NCBI GenBank assembly: GCA_020683205.1 | Contig: CP085689.1 | Span: 2,784,230 to 2,848,229 of the forward strand | Origin: Lentisphaerae bacterium WC36 | Lineage (GTDB): Bacteria; Verrucomicrobiota; Lentisphaeria; Victivallales; SZUA-371 | Length of the DNA stretch: 64,000 nucleotides | Reading direction: 5' to 3' | Shown here: piece by piece, positions 54,873 to 62,990 of the stretch | How the letters are laid out: the number at the start of each line of letters is the position of its first letter | Position numbering within the stretch: the first letter of the stretch is position 1 | Notes under the pieces: generated by a model | Told to the model about the DNA's origin: nothing | What the model saw: the letters and a program-made list of their open reading frames with translations, nothing else | Database searches by the model: none | Made by a program: the position numbers and the translations under genes

Positions 54873-56522
54873 TTATTTAGTTTGCTCTAGCTCTAATGTT
54901 TTTGTAACTAAGTCACACACACAGCTTGGACCAAAGTATTGGATTGGACCAGGGTAAACATAACTAGTTTTAACAGCCCACTCATCACGCTTTGCAGCGA
55001 ATGCCTTGAATGGAGCGTCATCTAATTTAACTAGCGCTTTTTGGATAACTGGCTTATCTTCGCCGTGACGACGTTCCATATTCATCATCATTGTGATTGG
55101 GACACCACCGCAAGACCACTCGTCAGCAGCATTAATTGTGTTTGTCACACTCGACATATAACCAGTTTTACCATTACCTAATAACGCAGCAGCTGTATAA
55201 CCTAAGCTATAGCAGTAGTCAGCATCATAGTTTGATGGAGCTGCACAACGACCTTCATAACCGAAGAAATGTGTTTGTGTCGCAAATTTACCAGTATAAT
55301 CAGCATCAGATTTTAACTTAGTAGCAACCATCTCAGCTAATAATTTTTCAGTTTCAACTAAAGAAACCTGTACGTTACCGTGAGGGTCACGCTCATTTGA
55401 TAACTGAATTTGAATTGTTTGTGGTAAAGAAGCAAAAACTGTTTTTGAGTCCGCGCTTAAGCGCTCTAAGATGAAAGCGATTTTATCTTCTTTAGCTTCG
55501 ATAGCTTGGAAAGCATCATTTTCATGAGCCAATAAATCATTTAACTCAGAGATTAAAGCTTTTACTTCAGGAATGAATTCGATTAAACCTTCTGGAATTA
55601 ACGCTACGCCAAAGTTTTCGCCATTAGCTGCACGACCTTTTACAATGTCAGCTAAGTAACTAACAACAGAATCTAAAGTCATCGCTTTAGCCGCAACTTC
55701 TTCAGAAATAATCGCTGCGTTTGGTTGAGTTTGCAACGCACACTCTAAACCAATATGAGAAGCACTACGACCCATTAATTTGATAAAGTGCCAATATTTT
55801 TTTGCTGAGTTAGCATCACGTTGGATGTTACCAATTAATTCGCTGTATACACGACAGCAAGTATCAAAACCAAAAGATGTTTCAATTTGTTCATTTTTCA
55901 AGTCACCATCAATTGTTTTTGGGCAACCAACAACATTGATACCAGCTTCAGTAGCAGCATAGTATTCAGCTAATAAACAAGCATTTGTATTTGAATCATC
56001 TCCTCCGATGATAACTAAGTTTGTGATACCACGTTTTTCACAGTTAGCTTTACCAATTTCGAATTGCTCTTGGCTCTCTAATTTAGTACGACCAGAACCG
56101 ATGATATCAAATCCACCAGTGTTACGGTAGTCAGCTAAGAACTCAGCAGTGATTTCAACGGCTCTATCTTGAACTAAGCCATCAGGACCGTTTAAAAAAC
56201 CAAATAATTTACTATCAGCATTAATTGATTTAATACCGTCAAAAAGACCAGCAATAACATTATGACCACCTGGAGCTTGACCTCCAGAAAGGATCACGCC
56301 AACGTTTAATGGTTTATCTGTAGCGATTTTGTCACTATCAGAAAATGTTAATTTTGCACCACCAAAAGTTTTAGCAAATAATTTAGCGATTTTGTCAGCA
56401 TCTGCAACTGCAGTAGTTGCCTCACCTTCTACTACTGCAACATTTGCACCGTTACGTAGTACTGGAGGTAACTTTGGCTGATACTTCAAACGTTCTGTTT
56501 CTAGAGCTGAAATTTGTGTCAT
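54873..56522 (-). CDS. pfp: Diphosphate--fructose-6-phosphate 1-phosphotransferase (long, plant-like type)
   Basis: 549 aa, the size of the plant beta-subunit/long bacterial class. VILSGGQAPGGHNVIAG, LNGPDGLVQ and VIIGGDDSNTNACLLAE carry the active site; the second Asp of GGDD is the residue that favours pyrophosphate over ATP. CPKTIDGDL and MGRSASHIGLECALQ follow. It catalyses reversible phosphorylation of fructose 6-phosphate with PPi. Codon use is somewhat more biased than neighbours, as expected for a highly expressed glycolytic gene. Divergent from the LeuB-like gene. Confidence 0.95.
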   Translation of the reverse strand: MTQISALETERLKYQPKLPPVLRNGANVAVVEGEATTAVADADKIAKLFAKTFGGAKLTFSDSDKIATDKPLNVGVILSGGQAPGGHNVIAGLFDGIKSINADSKLFGFLNGPDGLVQDRAVEITAEFLADYRNTGGFDIIGSGRTKLESQEQFEIGKANCEKRGITNLVIIGGDDSNTNACLLAEYYAATEAGINVVGCPKTIDGDLKNEQIETSFGFDTCCRVYSELIGNIQRDANSAKKYWHFIKLMGRSASHIGLECALQTQPNAAIISEEVAAKAMTLDSVVSYLADIVKGRAANGENFGVALIPEGLIEFIPEVKALISELNDLLAHENDAFQAIEAKEDKIAFILERLSADSKTVFASLPQTIQIQLSNERDPHGNVQVSLVETEKLLAEMVATKLKSDADYTGKFATQTHFFGYEGRCAAPSNYDADYCYSLGYTAAALLGNGKTGYMSSVTNTINAADEWSCGGVPITMMMNMERRHGEDKPVIQKALVKLDDAPFKAFAAKRDEWAVKTSYVYPGPIQYFGPSCVCDLVTKTLELEQTK

Positions 56523-56684
56523 TTCTCTATTCTTCCTGTGTGTTTAGTTATATTAATTTAATTATTAAAATTTTTAACTTTCTTTGCTAACAATTAATTA
56601 CTACTTTTATATTAAATAGTAATTATAGTAAATAGAAATCTATTGCATTTTTACTAATAATCAAGTTTTTACAATAATAAAATC

Positions 56685-56713
56685 TTGACTTTTTATTTTT
56701 TATGGAGTACGTT
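56685..56713 (+). promoter_or_regulatory. Candidate promoter of the LeuB-like gene
   Basis: TTGACT (56685-56690), 17-bp spacer, TACGTT (56708-56713). The -35 is good, the -10 weak. It would start transcription near 56720, about 60 nt before the gene. Confidence 0.45.
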
Positions 56714-56781
56714 ACAAGTCGATTAAAATTTAAAATTAAAAATAGTCTAAGATAAAAATATTAAACACAATGGAGTTCACA

Positions 56782-57891
56782 ATGACTAAAAAATATAGCA
56801 TTGCAGTATTACCTGGTGACGGAACTGGCCCAGAAGTTGTAGCTGAGGGTGTTAAAGTTATCAATGCAGCTGCTGAAAAATTTGGTTTCGCAGTAGATTA
56901 CAAATATTTTGATTGGGGTGGCGACCGCTACTTGGAAACTGGTAACGTTCTTCCAGACGACGCTGGAGAGCAATTAAAACAACACGATGCAGTATTCCTA
57001 GGTGCAATTGGTCACCCAGATGTAAAACCTGGTATTTTAGAAAAAGGTATCCTTTTAAAATTACGTTTCGAACTTGATCAATACATTAATTTACGTCCTG
57101 TAAAATTATATCCAGGGGTTGAAACTCCACTAGCTGGTAAAACTCCAGAAGATATTGATTACGTTGTAGTTCGTGAAAACACTGGTGGTCTTTACACTGG
57201 TATTGGTGGTTTCACTATGAAAGGAACTGAAAACGAAGTTGCATGTCAATCAATGGTTTACAACCGTGCTCAAGTTGAGCGTTGTTTACGTTTTGCTTTC
57301 GAGCAAGTTTACAAACGTCATAGTGCTGACAATCCTTGGAAAGGCTTAAGCGAAGAAGATGTAAAAGCTGGTAAAATTGGTCAACTAACTCTTTGCGGTA
57401 AAACTAATGTTTTAACATACGTTTTCGATTTATGGGAACGCGTATTCTACGAAGTGGCTGCTGATTACCCAGAAGTAAAAACTGATTACACTCACGTTGA
57501 CGCAACTTGTATGTGGATGGTTAAAAACCCTGAATGGTTTGATGTAATCGTTACATGTAACATGTTTGGTGATATCATTACTGACTTAGGTGCAATGACT
57601 CAAGGTGGTATGGGTATCGCTGCTGGCGGTAACATCAACCCTAACGGCGTAAGCATGTTCGAGCCAATCGGTGGTTCTGCTCCTAAATACACTGGCATGA
57701 ATGTTATTAATCCATTAGCGGCTATTTCTTCAACAGCAATGATGCTTGATTTCTTAGGTGAAAGTGAAGCTGCTGCTGCTATAGAAAAAGCAGTAATGTA
57801 TGTTACAGGCGAAAAATTAGATTCAATGGGTGCTGGCAGAATGGGTTACTCAACTACTGAAGTTGGTGATCTTGTTGTAGAAAACCTATAA
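56782..57891 (+). CDS. leuB: Isocitrate/isopropylmalate dehydrogenase-family protein, probably 3-isopropylmalate dehydrogenase
   Basis: 369 aa from the ATG at 56782, which has TGGAG 6 bases upstream; an ATG at 56770 overlaps that site. [38 protein letters not shown] with the substrate-binding Arg residues, [23 protein letters not shown] and [10 protein letters not shown] are family motifs. The [12 protein letters not shown] segment favours isopropylmalate/tartrate-type over isocitrate enzymes. It would oxidise 3-isopropylmalate with NAD in leucine synthesis. Codon use is enriched in C-ending codons, suggesting high expression. leuC and leuD are not in the window. Confidence 0.88.
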   Translation: MTKKYSIAVLPGDGTGPEVVAEGVKVINAAAEKFGFAVDYKYFDWGGDRYLETGNVLPDDAGEQLKQHDAVFLGAIGHPDVKPGILEKGILLKLRFELDQYINLRPVKLYPGVETPLAGKTPEDIDYVVVRENTGGLYTGIGGFTMKGTENEVACQSMVYNRAQVERCLRFAFEQVYKRHSADNPWKGLSEEDVKAGKIGQLTLCGKTNVLTYVFDLWERVFYEVAADYPEVKTDYTHVDATCMWMVKNPEWFDVIVTCNMFGDIITDLGAMTQGGMGIAAGGNINPNGVSMFEPIGGSAPKYTGMNVINPLAAISSTAMMLDFLGESEAAAAIEKAVMYVTGEKLDSMGAGRMGYSTTEVGDLVVENL

Positions 57892-57909
57892 ACTAAATTT
57901 TAGTTTATA
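57887..57909 (+). terminator. Hairpin at the end of the LeuB-like gene
   Basis: TATAAACTAA (57887-57896) pairs with TTAGTTTATA (57900-57909) around a 3-nt loop, overlapping the stop codon; CTTTTAT follows. The stem is AT-rich, so it may be weak. Confidence 0.4.
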
Positions 57910-57936
57910 ACTTTTATAGAATAGGATTTGAAAACA

Positions 57937-58797
57937 ATGACCAAAGAAAATTTAGAAAACTGTTCTTCAAATCTTATTGCAAAAAAATTCACTATGATTA
58001 AGAGTTCTCCACGTATTGAAGAATTTAATCATAGTGAATTTTTTTCGCTTTTAGAATCATGTCAATATAAAGAATTTCAACAATCTTTAAGCAAAAATTC
58101 AATGGCAACAATTTTAAAAAATTCGCGTTCAACTTTAGCTTTTATTTATCAGTTACATAACAATAGAAAAGTATTTTTTAAAGTTTATCGTCGAATAGAT
58201 TTTAAATACCAATTACGCTACTTAATGCGTCAAAGCCGAGCAGCTAAATCCTTTGATATTGCTGAAATTTATTTAAAAAGTAAAGTTAACACACCTACTC
58301 CAATTTATGCAGTAGAAAAACGCAAATTTGGGCTACTAAAATATTCTGTCGTCGTTAATGAAGTTGTTGAAAATTTATACAGTTGTGACGAGTTATTTAA
58401 TGAATTAGCTCAACATTATCAAGATGATTTTTTTGAACTGTTTTTGAGAAATAGCTTAAAAATTATTGTGAAATTTCATGACCAAAATTTAATTCATGGT
58501 GATTTAAAAATTTCTAATTTATACTATAAAAAAGACGAAAATCTAACAACGGGTATTTGGGATTTTGATGGTTCAACTATAAAATACCAAACTGCCACAA
58601 CAACAAAAGAACGAGAAATTGATTTATGTCGTTTTGTGGCATCAGTTTGCGATGGTTTAATAAAACGTAATCTAAAATTAGATGTAAAGTATTTTTATAA
58701 CAAAATTAATTTTTTCTATAACGAATTTTATGTTGAGAAAAATTTTAATATTAACAACCAAGAGCAAACATTAAAAAAATATCGTAAAACAAGTTAA
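57937..58797 (+). CDS. Kdo/WaaP-like lipopolysaccharide kinase-family protein
   Basis: 286 aa from the ATG at 57937 (AGGA 10 bases upstream; the in-frame TTG at 57928 abuts that site). An atypical kinase fold: FFKVYRRIDF with the ATP Lys, LIHGDLKISNLYY (catalytic loop) and GIWDFDGSTI (DFD metal site). This combination marks the RIO-like Kdo kinase/WaaP/InaA group, which phosphorylates the LPS inner core. The actual substrate is inferred only. It is 45 bp from the LeuB-like gene and 99 bp before rnc. Confidence 0.75.
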   Translation: MTKENLENCSSNLIAKKFTMIKSSPRIEEFNHSEFFSLLESCQYKEFQQSLSKNSMATILKNSRSTLAFIYQLHNNRKVFFKVYRRIDFKYQLRYLMRQSRAAKSFDIAEIYLKSKVNTPTPIYAVEKRKFGLLKYSVVVNEVVENLYSCDELFNELAQHYQDDFFELFLRNSLKIIVKFHDQNLIHGDLKISNLYYKKDENLTTGIWDFDGSTIKYQTATTTKEREIDLCRFVASVCDGLIKRNLKLDVKYFYNKINFFYNEFYVEKNFNINNQEQTLKKYRKTS

Positions 58798-58896
58798 ATG
58801 CAATGTTGAGAATTTCACCAATTATAGTATTGGTTGGAGGTTTCACCATTTCATTTAAACATTAAAAGCTGAAAAAATAAACAAGAGGATGTTTAA

Positions 58897-59619
58897 ATGA
58901 AAGATATCGAAAAATTAAAATATCATATTAATTATCAATTCAAACAAAAAAAACTTCTTAAAGAAGCACTGACTCATCGCTCTTACGCGGTTGAAAAAGG
59001 TTTAAAGTACGACAACCAGCGACTTGAATTTTTAGGAGATGCGGTCCTAGAAATTATCATCACCGAGCATCTTTTTAATAAATATACCACACTTCCTGAG
59101 GGTGAATTGACTAAAATGCGTTCGGCAATTGTGCAAGGTGACACTTTAGCTGATATAGCTCGCGCGATAAAATTGGGAGACTTCATTTTCTTAGGCAAAG
59201 GAGAACAAGGAGCTAAAGGACATAGCCGTAATTCTACTTTAGCCGATGCCTTTGAGGCATTGATTGGGGCGATGTATCTTGATGGCGGCAATGAAGTTGC
59301 GAAAAAGTTTATTTTACAAGCGATCGATGCGCATTTAGAGTCGCCTGCAGAGTTACTTTTATCATTAAACCCTAAAGGTATTCTACAGGAATTTTGCCAA
59401 AGTAAATGGGGTTCAGCTCCATTTTATCCACTATTAAGCGTGGAAGGTCCTGACCATGATAAAACTTATACCGTTGCAGTTGCAGTAAATGATAATATGA
59501 TTGCAAAAGGTATTGCCTCAAAACGTAAAACTGCCGAAAGCGTTGCAGCAAAAGCAGCGTTAAAAGTTCTAAATAAAGAAGGCGAAGTGACCAGCTGGCA
59601 GCTTGAAAACAGCAATTAA
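58897..59619 (+). CDS. rnc: Ribonuclease III
   Basis: 240 aa. Signature NQRLEFLGDAVLEIIITEHLF with the metal-binding acidic residues, GELTKMRSAIVQ, and LADAFEALIGAMYLDGG form the endonuclease domain. A C-terminal dsRNA-binding domain (PKGILQEFCQSKWG...KTAESVAAKAALKVL) is complete. It processes rRNA and structured mRNAs. GAGGA lies 8 bases before the ATG. A short hairpin (ACCAAT 58817-58822/ATTGGT 58829-58834) in its leader may be an autoregulation site, by analogy only. Confidence 0.97.
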   Translation: MKDIEKLKYHINYQFKQKKLLKEALTHRSYAVEKGLKYDNQRLEFLGDAVLEIIITEHLFNKYTTLPEGELTKMRSAIVQGDTLADIARAIKLGDFIFLGKGEQGAKGHSRNSTLADAFEALIGAMYLDGGNEVAKKFILQAIDAHLESPAELLLSLNPKGILQEFCQSKWGSAPFYPLLSVEGPDHDKTYTVAVAVNDNMIAKGIASKRKTAESVAAKAALKVLNKEGEVTSWQLENSN

Positions 59620-59669
59620 TAGTTGTATGGTATTTTAACATTATAAAAAATAAAGAAGGAGACTTTATT

Positions 59670-60155
59670 ATGTCAAAAGAAATTTCAAAAGAAAGAAAAA
59701 TTACCTACTATATTGGCATGGGGTTGATTGTTATTGGTTTTTTACTTTTTATTTCAAACTTTGTAACGTTTATTATGAATTTCGGGAATTTTAGCTCAAC
59801 AGGATTCAGCTCTATAGTTGGAGGGTTTGCGCGAGCATTTATTGGCATGATAATGATGATTGCTGGAGGTATTACAATGGCAATTGGTTCACAAGGCTTA
59901 GCTGGTTCTGGAGTTATTTTAGATCCCAAAAGAGCTCGCAGAGATCGTGCTCCATTCAGTAAAATGTATGGCGGAATGGTTAAAGATGGCTTAGATGGGG
60001 CTGGAATTAACATCAATAATATTGCTGAAAAAATTGGAGGCAATAGCACTAAACAAACTGCAACAACTGAAATTATTAAAATAAAATGCCGAGCATGCAG
60101 TGCACTAAATAATGAAAAGGATAACTTTTGCTCATCTTGTGGTCAAAAATTATAG
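59670..60155 (+). CDS. Membrane protein with C-terminal zinc ribbon
   Basis: 161 aa. Two membrane helices (about residues 12-32 and 48-72) with Gly/Met-rich faces, then a basic loop (DPKRARRDRAPFSKM) and a final zinc-ribbon CRACSALNNEKDNFCSSCGQKL (CX2C...CX2C). Similar short zinc-ribbon tails occur in many bacterial membrane proteins of unknown function. RBS AAGGAG 8 bases before the ATG. It is followed by the TPR gene cluster, which has its own promoter-like site. Confidence 0.75.
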   Translation: MSKEISKERKITYYIGMGLIVIGFLLFISNFVTFIMNFGNFSSTGFSSIVGGFARAFIGMIMMIAGGITMAIGSQGLAGSGVILDPKRARRDRAPFSKMYGGMVKDGLDGAGININNIAEKIGGNSTKQTATTEIIKIKCRACSALNNEKDNFCSSCGQKL

Positions 60156-60158
60156 TTT

Positions 60159-60187
60159 TTGATCTTTTTTTAAATTTATATGATAAT
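60159..60187 (+). promoter_or_regulatory. Candidate promoter of the TPR gene cluster
   Basis: TTGATC (60159-60164), 17-bp spacer, GATAAT (60182-60187), giving a predicted start near 60194, just before the palindrome at 60202-60221. Confidence 0.45.
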
Positions 60188-60201
60188 ATAATTATTCATT
60201 T

Positions 60202-60221
60202 TAATTTGTACGTACAAATTA
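60202..60221. promoter_or_regulatory. 20-bp perfect palindrome, likely operator
   Basis: TAATTTGTACGTACAAATTA is a perfect dyad centred at 60211/60212, 19 bp before the first TPR gene and just past the predicted transcription start. Position and symmetry suit a repressor site; no cognate regulator is adjacent. Confidence 0.5.
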
Positions 60222-60240
60222 GTTTATCAGGGGCGATTCT

Positions 60241-61563
60241 ATGTATAAGAAGTTGGAAGTTTTTTGGGTAGTTATTTTAATTGTGGTCGGTTTGATTTGG
60301 GGTAGTAGCGAAGTTTATCTGCGCTATTATGCTGATGCTCACATGTTATACAAAAAAGCTGAAAAAAACTTTAATAAACAAAATATTCTAACTGCCATAT
60401 TCTTTTACAAATGCGCCTACAAAGCTGGCCACAATAAAGCCCCTCAAAAATTAGCTGATTACTATTTCAAAAGAAATAACCTGACTCAAGCCGCTGACTG
60501 GTTCATTCTAACAAACCAGCCTCACCAGGCTGGTGAAATCTTTATTAACAAAGACAACATTCACCTTGCAATAAAATATTACCAGAAAGCAGTTGATAAA
60601 AATAGCATAATTGCCGCTTCAAGGTTACTTAAAATTTACCGTTTGCAGAAAAAAAATGATGAACTAAAAAAATTAGAAAAAATGATTAAATCATCAAAAA
60701 ATTGCGATGAATTACAAGAAGTTACTAATTTTTTTTATAATAACGATTACAAAGAAGAAGCATTGCTATACCTCAAAGCATTAGTTCCACAACAATTTAA
60801 TGGCGATTACGTAATGCTTGCCAATAAACTATATAACTTAAAACATTACCACGATGCTATTAAAATGCTCAAAACCAAAGCTGAGCCAAATAAGGTTTAT
60901 ATTTTTCCAACAATGCTAGGCATGTGCTATGAAAAGATCGACGATTATCAAAAAGCTAAACAATATTATAAAATTGAATTATATGAAAATTATTATGACG
61001 GTTTGGTACATATGTATATTCATCCATTTACCAAAGTTAGATTAGCTAATTTATACTGCCTAAACAAAAAGTATGACCTAGCCATAAAAATGTATAATCA
61101 CTCAAAAAGCACTCAAAATGTTAAAAATAAGGTCGCACTAAGTTTTATATATCAACAGGCTGGCAGAGTTGAAAAATCTCAAAACCTTTTAAAAGAATTA
61201 ACTAAGAATCCAAATAATTATGCTTCTTTAGGAGCTTTTTATAATAGCATTGAAAATAGAAAAAAAGCTATTTATTACTATAAAAAATCAGTTGAAGAAG
61301 GGAAAAATAATGATGATGCATATACTGTTGTTTACCTTCTAACTGATGAAAAAAAATATTCTGAAGCCTTAAACTATTTTATTAAATATTTAAATAATTC
61401 AAAAAGTAAGTACCATAAAAAAAATAAAGCATTCTTATATGGTAAAACTGGGGATTATGATAAAGCAATTGATATTTACAGAAAATTATACGAACAAAAT
61501 ATGTCTTATGCTATATTCATTCAACTTATGCTAATCAAAAGACAACAACAGGAGAACAGTTAA
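60241..61563 (+). CDS. Membrane-anchored TPR protein, paralogue 1
   Basis: 440 aa. One N-terminal membrane helix (WVVILIVVGLIWGSSEVY) followed by GLRYYADAHMLYKKAE-type tandem TPR/Sel1-like helices to the end (FFYKCAYKAGHNKAPQKLADYY; AIKYYQKAVDKN; KAIYYYKKSVEEGKNNDD). The helices face either side of the membrane; with no signal cleavage the protein is likely anchored with its repeats outside. TPR proteins act as assembly scaffolds. AGGGG lies before the ATG. Its TAA shares a base with the next ATG (TAATG). Function unknown. Confidence 0.8.
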   Translation: MYKKLEVFWVVILIVVGLIWGSSEVYLRYYADAHMLYKKAEKNFNKQNILTAIFFYKCAYKAGHNKAPQKLADYYFKRNNLTQAADWFILTNQPHQAGEIFINKDNIHLAIKYYQKAVDKNSIIAASRLLKIYRLQKKNDELKKLEKMIKSSKNCDELQEVTNFFYNNDYKEEALLYLKALVPQQFNGDYVMLANKLYNLKHYHDAIKMLKTKAEPNKVYIFPTMLGMCYEKIDDYQKAKQYYKIELYENYYDGLVHMYIHPFTKVRLANLYCLNKKYDLAIKMYNHSKSTQNVKNKVALSFIYQQAGRVEKSQNLLKELTKNPNNYASLGAFYNSIENRKKAIYYYKKSVEEGKNNDDAYTVVYLLTDEKKYSEALNYFIKYLNNSKSKYHKKNKAFLYGKTGDYDKAIDIYRKLYEQNMSYAIFIQLMLIKRQQQENS

Positions 61564-62990
61564 TGATTAAAAAACTAGAAGCTATTGGAGTTGTTATTTT
61601 AATTGCAATTGGTTTAAGTTGGAGTGGATTCGAAATTTGGATTCGCAACTATGCTGATGGAAATTATTTATACAAAAAGGGTGAAGAGAACTTTTCAAAA
61701 AATAAATGTTCAAGGGCGAATTTCTTTTTTAAATTGGCAATGCGTGCTGGTTCGAAAAAAGCAGCTAAAAGATTAATTGATATTTATAAATACAAACAAA
61801 ATACTAAGGAAGTAATCTACTACTATCGATGGTTACTTAAAAATTCAAGTTATGACAAAAATGTTCTTAGAGGAGATTTAGCAACTATTTATGCCTGCAG
61901 TGATAATACTGAAAAAGCCCATAAATTATATTCAAAAATAAACCCAAATTCACCTTATACTTTTTTTAGAATAGGGAAATCTTATTTTGCGGAAAAAGAT
62001 CTCCCTCAGGTAATAAAATATTACAAAAAAGCTGCCATTAATGAACATCTTTTTGGCATTATTTCACTTCTCGAATATTATAAACTACTAAACGATGAAG
62101 AGAAATTGCAACAGTTCATTAACGAATATGCCAATTCAAAAAGCTACATTGTTAAAGAAAATCTGGCATGGGCTATTTTTCAAAAAGATCTAGATAAAGC
62201 TGTTAAAATCTTTGAAAAAACTGTAGAAAAAACAAAAAATTATGACTTACTTGCATATTTATATTTATCGCAAAAGAAATATGGTTTAGCGATAAAATAT
62301 TTTAACAAAAAAAGTCATTTTATGCCAAAAGAACTCGCAATTTGCTATGAAAAAACTGGGGATTTAGAGCTGGCATACAAAACTGCAAGTAATATACAAA
62401 CTTATTCTGACATAGTATATTTTTTAAATTTAGCCATAAAGCTTAAAAAAATTAAAGACGCTGAAAATAATTTATTAAAAAAAGTAAGTGAAAATAAAAA
62501 TCAAATTAACTACCTAGTCGGTCTTTATATTTTTTATAAATCAACAAAAAATACAGAAGCGGAAAAGAAAACTTGGTATAAAATTACCTCACAATTTTCA
62601 GAAGATTATGCCCTAAGTCAGCTGGCAAATTTTTACAAGTTCAATAAAGAAGAAGATAAAGCCTTAGAGATTTATAAGAAAATTTCAGTTTCAAATCCAA
62701 AATATTATGCTGATGTTGCAGCGCTTTATCAATTGTCCCAAAAAGATTATGATACTGCTTTAGAATATTACCATAAACTTTTAAAGGAATATGAAAACAA
62801 ATTGACCAAACATGATGAATATACACGGTTGCTGAACACAATAGCCAATGTTTATTATAAAAATGGAAAATATCAAAAAGCATTGGAGTACGCAAAAAAA
62901 GCAAAAAATAATTATTTTCTAAATGCATGGTTCATACAAAAAATAAATATTAAAATTAATCAAAACAACAGGAAAAATAGAAATGATTAA
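61563..62990 (+). CDS. Membrane-anchored TPR protein, paralogue 2
   Basis: 475 aa, same layout: MIKKLEAIGVVILIAIGLSW helix, GFEIWIRNYADG hinge, then Tyr/Lys-rich TPR helices (NFFFKLAMRAGSKKAAKR; VIKYYKKAAINEHLFG; ALEYAKKAKNN). It overlaps paralogue 1 by one base and paralogue 3 by eight, so translation is coupled. A 36-bp DNA stretch at the hinge is identical to paralogue 3 while the rest differs. Function unknown. Confidence 0.8.
   Translation: MIKKLEAIGVVILIAIGLSWSGFEIWIRNYADGNYLYKKGEENFSKNKCSRANFFFKLAMRAGSKKAAKRLIDIYKYKQNTKEVIYYYRWLLKNSSYDKNVLRGDLATIYACSDNTEKAHKLYSKINPNSPYTFFRIGKSYFAEKDLPQVIKYYKKAAINEHLFGIISLLEYYKLLNDEEKLQQFINEYANSKSYIVKENLAWAIFQKDLDKAVKIFEKTVEKTKNYDLLAYLYLSQKKYGLAIKYFNKKSHFMPKELAICYEKTGDLELAYKTASNIQTYSDIVYFLNLAIKLKKIKDAENNLLKKVSENKNQINYLVGLYIFYKSTKNTEAEKKTWYKITSQFSEDYALSQLANFYKFNKEEDKALEIYKKISVSNPKYYADVAALYQLSQKDYDTALEYYHKLLKEYENKLTKHDEYTRLLNTIANVYYKNGKYQKALEYAKKAKNNYFLNAWFIQKINIKINQNNRKNRND
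61626..61661 (+). repeat. 36-bp direct repeat, copy 1 (TPR paralogue 2)
   Basis: Identical to 63046-63081 in paralogue 3. It encodes the GFEIWIRNYADG hinge after the membrane helix. Paralogue 1 has a diverged version near 60300-60335. Confidence 0.9.
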
